A stretch of DNA of 64,000 nucleotides, from positions 248,001 to 312,000 of the forward strand of contig CAITIE010000091.1 of NCBI GenBank assembly GCA_903892355.1. Reading direction: 5' to 3'. Of this stretch, positions 12,754 through 21,293 are shown in pieces (within the stretch, counting starts at the first letter, position 1; every line of letters starts with the position of its first letter). The notes under the pieces were generated by a model that was not told the origin of the DNA, did no database searches, and saw only the letters and a program-made list of their open reading frames with translations. Made by a program: the position numbers and the translations under genes. This DNA is from an uncultured Pirellula sp. Its GTDB lineage: Bacteria; Planctomycetota; Planctomycetia; Pirellulales; Pirellulaceae.

Positions 12754-13383
12754 TTAACTGGACTGAACCAGCGAGCCTGCGACGGATCGCAAGGCATTTT
12801 CGGCGCGCTGACCAACCGACTTGCGAAGCAATCGCAATTGGCCGTCGACGCTGCCGTCGTAAACTGTATCGCCGACCCGAACCACCAATCCGCCCAATAT
12901 TGCTGGGTTGACCTTGGTTTGGAGCCGGACATCCTTCTTGAACAGCCCTTGAAGCTTCGCGACGAGAGCTTGTTCCGCGGCCGCATCCAACGGCTTGGAA
13001 ACGGTGACTTCTACTTGAATCCGCCCCGCCAACTCGTCTCGGAGTTTCGACGCTGACTCCTGAATGGCACGGATCGCATTCAATCGATACCGCCGTGCAA
13101 CGATCTTGAGGAAGGTCAACAACGTGCCGTTCATCTTGCCACCGAAGACTCGATCGAGCAGAGCCCACTTGTCTTCAGCTTGCATTTTAGGATTCGCCAA
13201 CGCAGCTTCGAGTTTTGGATTCCGATCCAAAACGTCTCTCACCAACGACTCCAGTTCATCCACCACCGTGTCGACTTGACCGTTCTTCGCCGCAGTGCTC
13301 AGCAGTGCACGTGCGTACACCTCACCTACATGCTGCTCTTCGCTGTCGAAGACGGTAGCAATCTTGTTGGTTTGCTCAGACAT
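12754..13383 (-). CDS. atpH: ATP synthase F1 delta subunit
   Basis: Peripheral-stalk (OSCP-like) subunit, 209 residues, somewhat longer than the usual 175-185. VGEVYARALLSTAAKNGQVD is the conserved N-terminal motif, and the C-terminal domain has VTVSKPLDAAAEQALVAKLQ and NPAILGGLVVRVGDTVYDGSVDGQL. The extra length is mainly at the C terminus (RSVGQRAENALRSVAGSLVQ). It connects the b subunit to the alpha/beta crown. Confidence 0.94.
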   Translation of the reverse strand: MSEQTNKIATVFDSEEQHVGEVYARALLSTAAKNGQVDTVVDELESLVRDVLDRNPKLEAALANPKMQAEDKWALLDRVFGGKMNGTLLTFLKIVARRYRLNAIRAIQESASKLRDELAGRIQVEVTVSKPLDAAAEQALVAKLQGLFKKDVRLQTKVNPAILGGLVVRVGDTVYDGSVDGQLRLLRKSVGQRAENALRSVAGSLVQSS

Positions 13384-13522
13384 GGTTGACTGGGATACTC
13401 TGATGGAGGAACAGTGCTTGGATAGGAGCGGTTGCTGACTAGTACCTACGAGGAGCTACCGCGAATCGCTTAACGCTTCTCGGATCACTCGCTTCAGTTG
13501 GCCTCAGTGCAACAACAAGTTG

Positions 13523-14158
13523 TTAGTTGCTGCTGGGTAGCCGCCCGAGAGCTTCGCTGATCAGTTGCTGGTGATCGCCTTGGTTGAGTTCGCGACCAAT
13601 AACGCGTCGGGCCAACCCAAAGGCAATATCAGTACTCTTGGTGGACAGCTCCGAGATCGCTGCTTGCTTCGCGGTCTCGATTTCCGACCGAGCCCGTTCG
13701 ATCATCCTGGTGGATTCGTTCTGGGCATCGACCTTCAATCTCTCTGCGACGACAGCAGCATCCTTCTTCGCTTGATTCACAAGCTCTTGGGCTTGAACAG
13801 CTGCATCCGCCAATTTCGCCTCGTACTCCTTCAGTTTCACTGCTGCCTGCTCGGAAGCTCGTTGAGCATCCGCGATTTGATTGGCGATGGTCGCTTCACG
13901 CCGCGCGAGACCCTGCGAGATAGGTTTCCACGCAGCCAGATACAAACCTGCACAAAGCAAAGCAAAGACCAACGCAGTGAAGATAGCTTTGTCGCTCTTG
14001 AACTCCAGCAGAGATTCGCTCTCCGACGAAGCATAACCATGCGTCGGATCGTAGTGATCTCCACCGCTACCTTCGAAGGCGACGGCTGGAACCACCCACC
14101 CGAACAGCATGACCAACATAGCGACCGCGAGGGTCATTCCACGCGATTTTGCACTCAT
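13523..14158 (-). CDS. atpF: ATP synthase F0 b subunit with signal-like N terminus
   Basis: Peripheral stalk. The ATG at 14158 is chosen over a TTG seven codons upstream because GAGG lies six bases before it. The 211-residue protein has an N-terminal hydrophobic segment that reads as a cleavable signal (MTLAVAMLVMLFGWVVPAVAFEG), a periplasmic linker GGDHYDPTHGYASSES, the membrane helix KAIFTALVFALLCAGLYLAAW, then a long Ala/Glu/Lys-rich coiled coil and a C-terminal GREL...LISEALGRL. An N-terminal signal plus linker makes it longer than the E. coli b subunit (156). Only one b-type gene is seen, so a homodimer is inferred. Confidence 0.93.
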   Translation of the reverse strand: MSAKSRGMTLAVAMLVMLFGWVVPAVAFEGSGGDHYDPTHGYASSESESLLEFKSDKAIFTALVFALLCAGLYLAAWKPISQGLARREATIANQIADAQRASEQAAVKLKEYEAKLADAAVQAQELVNQAKKDAAVVAERLKVDAQNESTRMIERARSEIETAKQAAISELSTKSTDIAFGLARRVIGRELNQGDHQQLISEALGRLPSSN

Positions 14159-14214
14159 ACGAAGCCTCAACGAAAACAAATGACTAACAAGCCCAAACCG
14201 TCACGAGCGACGAA

Positions 14215-14613
<399 letters not shown>

Positions 14614-14651
14614 TTAACCGACCGAACCAACCACCTCAGGCCAAACAAACC

Positions 14652-15989
14652 CTAGTGATGATGAATCGAACTTCCAATGAACAGAGCCGCCAAGAACGTG
14701 AAAACATAAGCTTGGAGGAATGCCACGAAAACTTCCAGGAAGCTCAGAACTGTGGTGCCCAGAACCGAAATACCTGCCACGCCAAACCATGCCGGTGTAC
14801 TCATACCGAGAGCTGCCTTCGCACTGATTCCGATTCCAAGGATTCCGAGCAACACCAAGTGCCCAGCTCCCATATTCATCAACAATCGTACTGCCAACAC
14901 CGCATGCTTAATAAACAACGACAAAAACTCGATCGCCCACAACAAAGGAACCACCCAAAACGCCAAGTACCAGGGAAGACCCAATTGGGGGCAAATATTC
15001 TTCAAGTAACCGACGATCCCGAAAGCCTTAACACCCACAAATAGCCCCACAAGGAACACCAGACACGCCAGAGCTCCAGCAGTGCCAAACGACGCCGTTG
15101 GCGAACCTACCCAAGGGATCATCCCCATAAGGTTGCATCCCAAAATGAAGAAAAACATCGTCCAAAGGAAGGGCATAAACCGATCGGCGTCATGCTCTCC
15201 CATCGCAGGCACAACAACGCTGTTTCGAACTGCCTGAACAAAACCCTCAAGCAGGTTCCATGCCTTCCCTTTGGGCGGAGCGTCCGATTGAACCTTGCGA
15301 GCCAACCAACGGAACATCAAGAACATCAGGATCGCCACGATGACTTCGATGATCATGTAGCGAGAGATACAGAACCCGGACTCCTTATCATAAGCATTCC
15401 GCAACTCACCAAAGGGCTGAGGAATCATGATCTTCCCGTCGAGCGTCTTGTTGTATTCCGCAACCTTCTCGGTGCCCCACTCTTTCGTCTCGGGACGGGC
15501 CAAATACCCTTTCAACTGGTCACTGGTCCGCAAGTTCTGCTTCAACGTGTTCCACTTCGCAGCCGACTCAGGATTTTGCATCAGCTCAAAAAACCAAACG
15601 TTTTCGAGCTCCGGATGGGCGGCAATGTAAGCGTTCAATCCACCATCCGTGGCCGTTGGGGCATTCTTCGTCTTCCACTTCGCTGCTTTCTTCATGACCT
15701 TCTGGTATTGCGATTCGAGATACGCCGAAAGCGGCCAGCCTGCGTTCTTGTGAGCCGTGTGCTGCCAATGCTCCCAACTCGCCTTGAGATCCTCGAGATT
15801 CGCCGAGGGCACGTCTAGGTTCTTCTCAAGCCCCTCAATCAATTGGGCCGATTCCCACGATTGGTAATCCGGGTCTAACCGTACAAACCATTCTGGAAAG
15901 TCCGATGCCTTCGTGCGATTACTCCGCCAAAGAAACTTTGGCACTTCAAAGTAGTAACCGTCTTTTATGTGGAGGATGTCCGAGGCCAT
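14652..15989 (-). CDS. atpB: ATP synthase F0 a subunit with a large insertion before the first membrane helix
   Basis: Stator subunit that forms the proton half-channels with the c ring. It has 445 residues against about 270 in E. coli. The membrane part is normal: helix 1 near residues 210-232, WTMFFFILGCNLMGMIPW, and the essential arginine Arg368 in HAVLAVRLLMNMGAGH, ending FLQAYVFTFLAALFIGSSIHHH. Residues about 30-205 are hydrophilic, rich in Trp, Lys and Glu, and have no counterpart in standard a subunits. They follow a short N-terminal motif HIKDGYYFEVPKFLW, so the extra domain should lie on the periplasmic side or the membrane surface. The start codon directly follows the stop of the upstream gene. 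Confidence 0.94.
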   Translation of the reverse strand: MASDILHIKDGYYFEVPKFLWRSNRTKASDFPEWFVRLDPDYQSWESAQLIEGLEKNLDVPSANLEDLKASWEHWQHTAHKNAGWPLSAYLESQYQKVMKKAAKWKTKNAPTATDGGLNAYIAAHPELENVWFFELMQNPESAAKWNTLKQNLRTSDQLKGYLARPETKEWGTEKVAEYNKTLDGKIMIPQPFGELRNAYDKESGFCISRYMIIEVIVAILMFLMFRWLARKVQSDAPPKGKAWNLLEGFVQAVRNSVVVPAMGEHDADRFMPFLWTMFFFILGCNLMGMIPWVGSPTASFGTAGALACLVFLVGLFVGVKAFGIVGYLKNICPQLGLPWYLAFWVVPLLWAIEFLSLFIKHAVLAVRLLMNMGAGHLVLLGILGIGISAKAALGMSTPAWFGVAGISVLGTTVLSFLEVFVAFLQAYVFTFLAALFIGSSIHHH

Positions 15990-16436
15990 CTATGGATGCT
16001 TGACGCGTGTCAGAGAGGAATACCAGCGAATGGAAAGTCCGGATTCTAATATCAGAAAAAGAAAATAACACCCCAGCAACGACAACACGAATGAATTGCC
16101 ATGCGGCCATTTTGTCGCAGCCGCGAACCCCAAACATCCCAGCGTAACCAACGTGCGGAACGCGACTGTTAGAAGCGACGATGCGACTGGGTTCTGCTTT
16201 CCGAGCGGTCCACGGCGCCACTGGATCGACGCTAATGTCACCGAAGCGCAAATCGTAAGAGCAGCAATTCCAGCCGCCATCCCAGCCAAATCAAGACCTC
16301 TGAAAAAACCCGTATCCTCCTTGGGTTCACGAAGATTCGCCGAAACAATCCCGGCCAGACCTATACAGACCGCCGAAAACAACCAGCGAAGTTCGGAGCC
16401 AAGGCTCGGAACCGGGGCATCTTCGGGACCTGTCAC
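15990..16436 (-). CDS. AtpI-like small membrane protein of the ATP synthase operon
   Basis: A 148-residue protein with about four hydrophobic segments (ELRWLFSAVCIGLAGIV, LDLAGMAAGIAALTICAS, LLTVAFRTLVTLGCLGF, SFVLSLLGCYFLFLILESGL). Sequence identity to known AtpI is weak, but the position between an AtpZ-like gene and atpB, the four-helix pattern and the tight spacing (stop directly before the atpB ATG, 4-base overlap with the gene before it) fit the AtpI/UncI role. That role is thought to be help in c-ring assembly or Mg2+ handling. The call rests mainly on context. Confidence 0.6.
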   Translation of the reverse strand: MTGPEDAPVPSLGSELRWLFSAVCIGLAGIVSANLREPKEDTGFFRGLDLAGMAAGIAALTICASVTLASIQWRRGPLGKQNPVASSLLTVAFRTLVTLGCLGFAAATKWPHGNSFVLSLLGCYFLFLILESGLSIRWYSSLTRVKHP

Positions 16437-16816
16437 GGTCCACTCCTCGGATCCAATGCCTGCGGATCCAATGCCCGATCGGATACCACCCGGCCCGTCG
16501 ACAACTCCTCGCTGTGATTCGCCTCATCCACCGCGTTGCTGCTAGCCCTCTTGTTCTTAGCGTCGATTTCCGCGATCTTCACTATGTAAAACATCCCGAC
16601 GACCGCGAGCAAGGTTCCCAAGGCGAACCCTATTGGCATCAAAAACGAAGTCCCCAAAAGCCAATCTCCAACCGCCCCGACACCCCCAATCACCATTAGA
16701 AGAATCAATACTGCGAAGACCCGTGAAAGGGCAGAGATGGCAGAATCCAGACCTGCCGGCCGATCGCGGCCACTTCTGCGGCTCAAATCCGAGTTTCTAG
16801 AGGACTCTTCTGACAT
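16433..16816 (-). CDS. AtpZ/AtpI-type small membrane protein, first gene of the ATP synthase operon
   Basis: A 127-residue protein with a polar N terminus, two hydrophobic helices (VFAVLILLMVIGGVGAVGDWLL and LMPIGFALGTLLAVVGMFYIV) and a polar tail. The pattern G-x-x-GDWLLGTS...P-x-G...G-x-x-x-GM-x-x-x-x-K is that of AtpZ proteins, small partners of F0 that are usually encoded at the head of atp operons. Its last bases overlap the next gene (ATGA). Confidence 0.7.
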   Translation of the reverse strand: MSEESSRNSDLSRRSGRDRPAGLDSAISALSRVFAVLILLMVIGGVGAVGDWLLGTSFLMPIGFALGTLLAVVGMFYIVKIAEIDAKNKRASSNAVDEANHSEELSTGRVVSDRALDPQALDPRSGP

Positions 16817-16983
16817 TTGTTCTGGGCTCCGCAGATCGCGTTTTCTGAATGAAAAACCAGTGGAAGTGCGAGTTTTGGCAATCGCCGAAGGGTGTGAATG
16901 CGGTCAGAAAAGGCTAGAAAACACGTATCTGGTTAAGCATACTGGGTGAAAGCGTTTCTGACGACTCCTTCACGGGATCTAAG
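16817..16983. promoter_or_regulatory. Divergent intergenic region serving the ATP synthase operon and the DUF4912 gene
   Basis: This 167-base gap must contain the promoter of the ten-gene atp operon to the left and that of the DUF4912 gene to the right, because the two transcripts diverge here. I see no confident -35/-10 pair or operator. Confidence 0.45.
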
Positions 16984-18567
16984 ATGCGCGCGGAGCCCCA
17001 TCGAGATCAGCCAGGAGAACCCCAGGTGCCCCCAGCTAAAAAGCCTACAAAATCGACAACGAAATCCCCAGCCAACTCCGGCTCGGGGGGGGCGACCTCG
17101 CGTGGAAAACAGCCTTCCTCCTCGGCGTCCGCAGCCAAGCCAGCCAAGGGAACGGCGGCAAGCAAGGCCCCTGCTAAGAACTCGGCAAAAAAAGCAACCG
17201 CTCCAGCTTCCAAGTCAGTTCCTAGCAAAAAGCCTGCACCTAGCAAAAAGCCTGCACCTAGCAAAAAAGTCGTCGCCAAGCCAATTACGGTGAAGCCTGT
17301 TGCGGGTAAGTCCAAGGGACCCAAAACTCAGGTCGCGAAGAAAACAACCGCCGTAAAAATCGCCTCGCCGGTCAAAGGGGTTCCACCCAAAGCGATCCGT
17401 GGCGGCAAGAACGCGGAAAGCAAGAAGGATCCGAAGAAAGAATCAAAGAGCTCGGCAGCTTCGCCCGCAGCGGCAACCGCGAAGCAAAAACCATTGGCGG
17501 TCAAACCCCCTGCGGTCAAACCCCCTGCGGTCAAATCCCCTGCCGTAAAACCCGCGAGCCCTCCCGTGATCGCTCGACCGATTGCATCTAGACCGGTGGC
17601 TGCGAAGAAGGAGCAACTCCCCATTCCGCCCAAGTCCAACACGAATCCTGAGATCATTGCCAAGATCCGCTCAGCTCAAGAGATCAAGGAAAAGCGGAAG
17701 GACTTGGCACAAGAACCACCCAAGAGAACCTTGACCCCCCTGACCCCGGTACCCCCCGTTGTTAAAGGCCAGGATCGAATTGTCTTGATGGTGCATGATC
17801 CATACTGGTTGCACGCGCATTGGGACATAACCCGTCAAACCGTCGATCGCGCGAAAGCTGCCCTCGTCGAGCATTGGCATTCGGTGAAGCCAATCCTGAG
17901 ACTCTTAAAACTGGATGATAGTGGTACGACCGATAGCTCAGAAACGATCTACCGCGATACCGAGATCCATGGTGGCGTTCGCAACTGGTACATGGACGTC
18001 GATAATCCACCCTCCAGGTTCCAGATCGTCATGGGTTACCTCACTGCGTCCGGACGATTCTACGAGTTGGTTCGAAGCAACACCGTGGTCACGCCAACGC
18101 CGGGTGGCAAAGAAGCGAGCGATGACCACTGGGCGGATGTCGCCAAGGATGCCGAACGGATCTATGCAATGAGCGGCGGCTACGGGGACGAAACGCAGCG
18201 AGGCGAACTCTCAGAGGTCTTCGAAGACCGCCTGAAGCGCACGATGGACATCGACGTCCTTTCCCAGTTTGGAAGTGGTGCCGAAGGCGGACTGAAGCGA
18301 TCGCGACAATTCCACTTCGATGTAGACGCAGAATTGATCGTCTTCGGGTCGACGCATCCAGATGCCCATGTCTCGATCGGTACCGAGCCTGTCAAAGTCC
18401 GAAATGACGGAACGTTCTCAATTCGCTTGCCATTTCCAGACCGCCGACAGGTATTACCTGCGACCGCGAAGAGCCGCGATGGTGTCGACGAGCAAACGGT
18501 TGTTATCGCTGTCGAGCGGAATACCAAAGTGATGGAACCGCTGTCGATGGATGGCGATGAGCCCTAG
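16984..18567 (+). CDS. DUF4912 protein with Lys/Ala/Pro-rich histone-H1-like N-terminal tail
   Basis: A 527-residue protein. Roughly residues 15-215 are low-complexity and very basic (repeats of KPAPSKK, VKPPA and AKK), resembling histone H1 or eukaryotic linker tails and possibly DNA-binding. The folded part, from RIVLMVHDPYWLHAHWDITR through PSRFQIVMGYLTASGRFYEL, is DUF4912, a domain often found with S/T-rich or cell-surface proteins and of unknown role. The C-terminal part DVDAELIVFGSTHPDAHVSIGTEPVKVRNDGTFSIRLPFPD looks like a beta-sandwich. An alternative start is the GTG at 17026, preceded by AGGAG (17013-17017) at eight bases, which may be the real one. Several in-frame tandem repeats occur in the tail. 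Confidence 0.83.
   Translation: MRAEPHRDQPGEPQVPPAKKPTKSTTKSPANSGSGGATSRGKQPSSSASAAKPAKGTAASKAPAKNSAKKATAPASKSVPSKKPAPSKKPAPSKKVVAKPITVKPVAGKSKGPKTQVAKKTTAVKIASPVKGVPPKAIRGGKNAESKKDPKKESKSSAASPAAATAKQKPLAVKPPAVKPPAVKSPAVKPASPPVIARPIASRPVAAKKEQLPIPPKSNTNPEIIAKIRSAQEIKEKRKDLAQEPPKRTLTPLTPVPPVVKGQDRIVLMVHDPYWLHAHWDITRQTVDRAKAALVEHWHSVKPILRLLKLDDSGTTDSSETIYRDTEIHGGVRNWYMDVDNPPSRFQIVMGYLTASGRFYELVRSNTVVTPTPGGKEASDDHWADVAKDAERIYAMSGGYGDETQRGELSEVFEDRLKRTMDIDVLSQFGSGAEGGLKRSRQFHFDVDAELIVFGSTHPDAHVSIGTEPVKVRNDGTFSIRLPFPDRRQVLPATAKSRDGVDEQTVVIAVERNTKVMEPLSMDGDEP
17221..17559 (+). repeat. In-frame tandem repeats inside the DUF4912 gene
   Basis: Two clusters: the 18-base unit cctagcaaaaagcctgca at 17221-17238 and 17239-17256 plus a partial third, and the 15-base unit gtcaaaccccctgcg at 17500-17514, 17515-17529 and, with changes, 17530-17544. 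Both units are multiples of three, so the basic tail grows or shrinks without a frameshift. Confidence 0.85.
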
Positions 18568-18568
18568 G

Positions 18569-18601
18569 CGAAACGCTACGCGATTTCGCGGGAGCGTTTC
18601 G
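18569..18601 (+). terminator. Hairpin after the DUF4912 gene, possible terminator
   Basis: CGAAACGCT (18569-18577) pairs with AGCGTTTCG (18593-18601), and the loop contains a further CGCG/CGCG match. It starts directly after the stop codon but lacks a T run, so it may be a terminator or an mRNA-end stabiliser. Confidence 0.4.
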
Positions 18602-18613
18602 GTAACCATCACC

Positions 18614-18681
18614 GTGCTGCCGAGAAAGCAGTGCTGCCGAGAAAGCAGTGTGGCCGAGAAAGCAGTGTGGCCGAGAAAGCC
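18614..18681. repeat. Four 17-base tandem copies downstream of the DUF4912 gene
   Basis: Units of gtgctgccgagaaagca (or gtgtggccgagaaagca) at 18614-18630, 18631-18647, 18648-18664 and 18665-18681. The 18568-18844 gap holds no gene besides this repeat and the hairpin before it. Confidence 0.88.
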
Positions 18682-18844
18682 GTTCCTAAAATTGAGCGCA
18701 GCCGACCGTCCGCTCCGGTGCATGGTTTCGTGTTGGCTGTTTTTATCGCTCGTGCTCAGCCCGAAGAGAGGGTACTCGTGCTCGATCGATTATGAGCAGG
18801 GTGGGTTCCTCAGGGTGGGTTCCTGCTGTCGCGAAGACCCGGCG

Positions 18845-19291
18845 TTAAGCTTCTGAGCCCGATTCTTCCGGTTGCGAACGGATCTTTAGCATCCAAACTC
18901 CGTTTCCCGCATCGTTGTATGCCGACTCGGTCATGAGTTCACGGATCAACATCACTCCGCGACCTCGCGGTTGGTCGACCCGGTCATCCTCGGTAGGATC
19001 AGCGACATTCCGATGGTCAAACCCTTGGCCTTGATCGGTCACCGCAAGTTCCGCCCGCTCCCGATTCACGCGAAAGACGACGTGAACATGTTTGGAATCG
19101 TCTCGCTTATTCCCGTGCTCGATGGCGTTCACAACCGCTTCTTCGATAGCCATTTGGATGTGAAAAACATCTCGTCCTTCCCACCCCAACGTCTCCAACG
19201 CCGTCATGAGCTCTTCGATGACAGCATGCCCTGCATCCAACTCGCTAGGGATCTTCTTGTCGATTGACCACGAAGCTTCGATGCTTGTCAT
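18845..19291 (-). CDS. RsbW-type serine protein kinase / anti-sigma factor
   Basis: A 148-residue GHKL ATPase of the RsbW/SpoIIAB group. The N box is MAIEEAVVNAIEHGN, the G1 box is VTDQGQGFDHRNV and the G2 region is RGRGVMLIRELM. Such kinases hold a sigma factor or other target and phosphorylate an STAS-domain antagonist. The antagonist is presumably the gene about 140 bases upstream on the same strand. The sigma factor controlled is not evident in the window; the factor at 1-919 is of the primary type and is not a natural candidate. Confidence 0.88.
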   Translation of the reverse strand: MTSIEASWSIDKKIPSELDAGHAVIEELMTALETLGWEGRDVFHIQMAIEEAVVNAIEHGNKRDDSKHVHVVFRVNRERAELAVTDQGQGFDHRNVADPTEDDRVDQPRGRGVMLIRELMTESAYNDAGNGVWMLKIRSQPEESGSEA

Positions 19292-19433
19292 GAGTGAACA
19301 TCGCTTTTGGTTTGAGGCTACGGGTAACCGCTGATTGTATTACCGGATGGTCGCAACCAAAACGTCGACGGTTTTCCTCCCGTTCTCCGTTCTGGAAAGC
19401 CAAGGCTCGAGCATGCGTCTAGTAACGAAACTG

Positions 19434-19793
19434 CTAGAGCTTGAACGCAGCCAATGCGTCGTCTTGGGTCTTTCGAAGATCGAACACGCGATCGAGGCGG
19501 GTGATCTTGAAGACTTCATGGATCTCAGCGCGGAGGCAGCAAAGTTTCAACCTGCCAGCGGCAGCCTTGACCTTGCTGTTCAACGAAATGAGCTTGTTGA
19601 GCGCTGCGCTCGACATGAACTCGACACCGTCGAAGTTCAGCAACAGCATGTTGCGTTTTTCGTTGGTAACCAGGGCGTTTAGTTCTTCCCCCAATTGCTC
19701 GATGGTACCAGAGTCAACGATTTTTTTATCAATGAAGCGGACAACACTGACGCCGCCTTCTTCCAAAACTGTGATTCGACGATAGGACGCCAT
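19434..19793 (-). CDS. STAS-domain anti-sigma factor antagonist
   Basis: A 119-residue single STAS domain like RsbV/SpoIIAA. The conserved loop is VEFMSSAALNKLISL; Ser61 aligns with the serine phosphorylated by the partner kinase. It is read toward the RsbW-type gene, and together they form a partner-switching pair. No phosphatase (RsbU/SpoIIE type) lies nearby. Confidence 0.88.
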   Translation of the reverse strand: MASYRRITVLEEGGVSVVRFIDKKIVDSGTIEQLGEELNALVTNEKRNMLLLNFDGVEFMSSAALNKLISLNSKVKAAAGRLKLCCLRAEIHEVFKITRLDRVFDLRKTQDDALAAFKL

Positions 19794-20051
19794 CGAACAA
19801 CCTTACATAATCGCGAAGGGAATAAAAGTGGACCAAAAAGAGTGGACCAAGAGGATAAGCGTAAACCAAGCCGCACGCCGTGGCAATCGACTGCAAAGAT
19901 GGATTCGAGAAAAATCACAGGATCAAGCCGATCGCTTATTTCCAGACGCCCAAGCGAGTTAATTGCGGTTTTTACTCTACGTGGAACGACGGATTTGGCG
20001 GGATCGCCGGATGCATAACGCCTAGAGAAACTTCACAGTTGCCCCCCAGCA

Positions 20052-20091
20052 CCGGGCTGTCTCCGAAACCGGGCTGTCTCCGAAACCGGGC
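20052..20091. repeat. 17-base tandem repeat, 2.4 copies, in an intergenic gap
   Basis: ccgggctgtctccgaaa at 20052-20068 and 20069-20085, followed by a partial third copy. It lies between the STAS gene and the zinc-ribbon membrane protein gene. Confidence 0.8.
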
Positions 20092-20129
20092 GATTCCGAC
20101 AGGCCATCGCCCTAATGGGATATTGGTTC

Positions 20130-20167
20130 TTCGTTAGATCTTTGGCAGTTCGTTAGATCTTTGGCAG
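20130..20167. repeat. 19-base duplication of the 3' end of the zinc-ribbon protein gene
   Basis: ttcgttagatctttggcag occurs at 20130-20148 and 20149-20167. The second copy contains the last four codons (Leu-Pro-Lys-Ile) and the TAA stop of the gene on the minus strand; the first copy repeats the same end downstream of that stop. Confidence 0.85.
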
Positions 20168-21067
20168 AGAGTACCCCAAGCAGATTGCGGCGAAAATTAC
20201 CGAGATCCAAAAGATGATGACGATATTGGTGAGTTTGCGTGCCTGCATCCTCGAGAACATGTAATAAACGATGTACAGAGGAGCAAACAAACAGAGCAGG
20301 CCCTCCTTGAGGGTTTCCTTAAACGCTCCAAGGGCGATGCCAAGATAGGAAAAAAGTCCAACCAGCGCTGCTGCACCCCCAATTGAAAACGCGAAAACCG
20401 CATAGTAGGTCGCGCGTTGGAATTTCGCGATTATCGGGACGGACGAGTAGTTTCCAGAGGTGCCGTAATCCATTTTCATGGCGATGGCTCCCATCATGAA
20501 CAAAATACCAATCACCAGAGCCAGCATCATCCACCAAGGCATGCCGGCGCCGAGCAGTCGTTTGTCGGTCTCCGACTCCCGCTTCATCATTTCCGCGGCT
20601 TCGACCAAACGCTTGTCTCCGAATTCCTTGACGTCGACCTGAAACCCCTCCACCTTGGCTCCTTGCTCCAAATGGAAGCCGCAACTGACACAAATCGCCG
20701 TTCCCGGTGGCAACGATTTGTCGCACGAGGGGCAAAACACCCCCTCCCTCTTCGTAAGGCCAGCTTGATCGAACAGGTTCGACAATGCATCTGGTCCCGC
20801 TCCCGCACTTCCCTTGCCAGCAGGCTTTCCGGCCGTGGCAGGCTTTCCGGCCGTGGTGGGCTTTCCCGCGGTGGTGGGCTTGCCGGCCGTGGTGGGCTTG
20901 CCGGCCGTGGTGGGCTTGCCGGCCGTGGCGGGCGTGGCAGCCCCGCCTCCGGTTACAGCCGGTACCCGAACTGCCACCTGGCATTTAGGGCACTTCACAC
21001 CCTTGCCCGCCAACGTATCCGGAACATTCAACGTCTGGCCACACTGGCAAATCACTCGAATTGGCAT
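20153..21067 (-). CDS. Zinc-ribbon membrane protein with PTTAGK repeats, function unknown
   Basis: About 304 residues from the ATG at 21067, chosen because GGTGGA lies six bases before it; a longer frame to 21151 adds only implausible residues. The N terminus is a zinc ribbon of the kind common in planctomycetes (CQCGQTLNVPDTLAGKGVKCPKC). A low-complexity linker of repeated PTTAGK follows, then a second ribbon (CPSCDKSLPPGTAICVSCG) and about four membrane helices (WWMMLALVIGILFMMGAIAM, YYAVFAFSIGGAAALVGLF, LLCLFAPLYIVYYMF, IVIIFWISVIFAAICLGY). It is likely an inner-membrane protein with its ribbons in the cytoplasm. Confidence 0.8.
   Translation of the reverse strand: MPIRVICQCGQTLNVPDTLAGKGVKCPKCQVAVRVPAVTGGGAATPATAGKPTTAGKPTTAGKPTTAGKPTTAGKPATAGKPAGKGSAGAGPDALSNLFDQAGLTKREGVFCPSCDKSLPPGTAICVSCGFHLEQGAKVEGFQVDVKEFGDKRLVEAAEMMKRESETDKRLLGAGMPWWMMLALVIGILFMMGAIAMKMDYGTSGNYSSVPIIAKFQRATYYAVFAFSIGGAAALVGLFSYLGIALGAFKETLKEGLLCLFAPLYIVYYMFSRMQARKLTNIVIIFWISVIFAAICLGYSLPKI
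20818..20938 (-). repeat. 18-base in-frame tandem repeat coding for PTTAGK
   Basis: About six and a half units of an 18-base sequence (plus strand ggccgtggtgggcttgcc with small changes) form the linker between the two zinc ribbons of the gene at 20153-21067. The length is likely to vary between strains. Confidence 0.85.
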
Positions 21068-21293
21068 ACGCATTCCACCGCTCAAACCTGCAAAACGACC
21101 CTCCGCCCATTTTGTCTGCAGTTCGATTGAGAAACAATGGCCAAGGCGCAATTCAGGCGAACAATTCCGACCTCAATCAAACCGCCGATGGCGGTATGGC
21201 ACGGGAATTGCTTAGCGGGTGGGCAAAGCTTTCCTTTATGCCGTTTTGGCGTACAAACCCAAAAGTTCCTCATTTGTTCACGGAGTTGAGTAG

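Noticed and set aside
21080-21293. CIRCE operator upstream of groES
   Set aside because: No TTAGCACTC/GAGTGCTAA inverted repeat is present; only a short GGCGG hairpin is seen.
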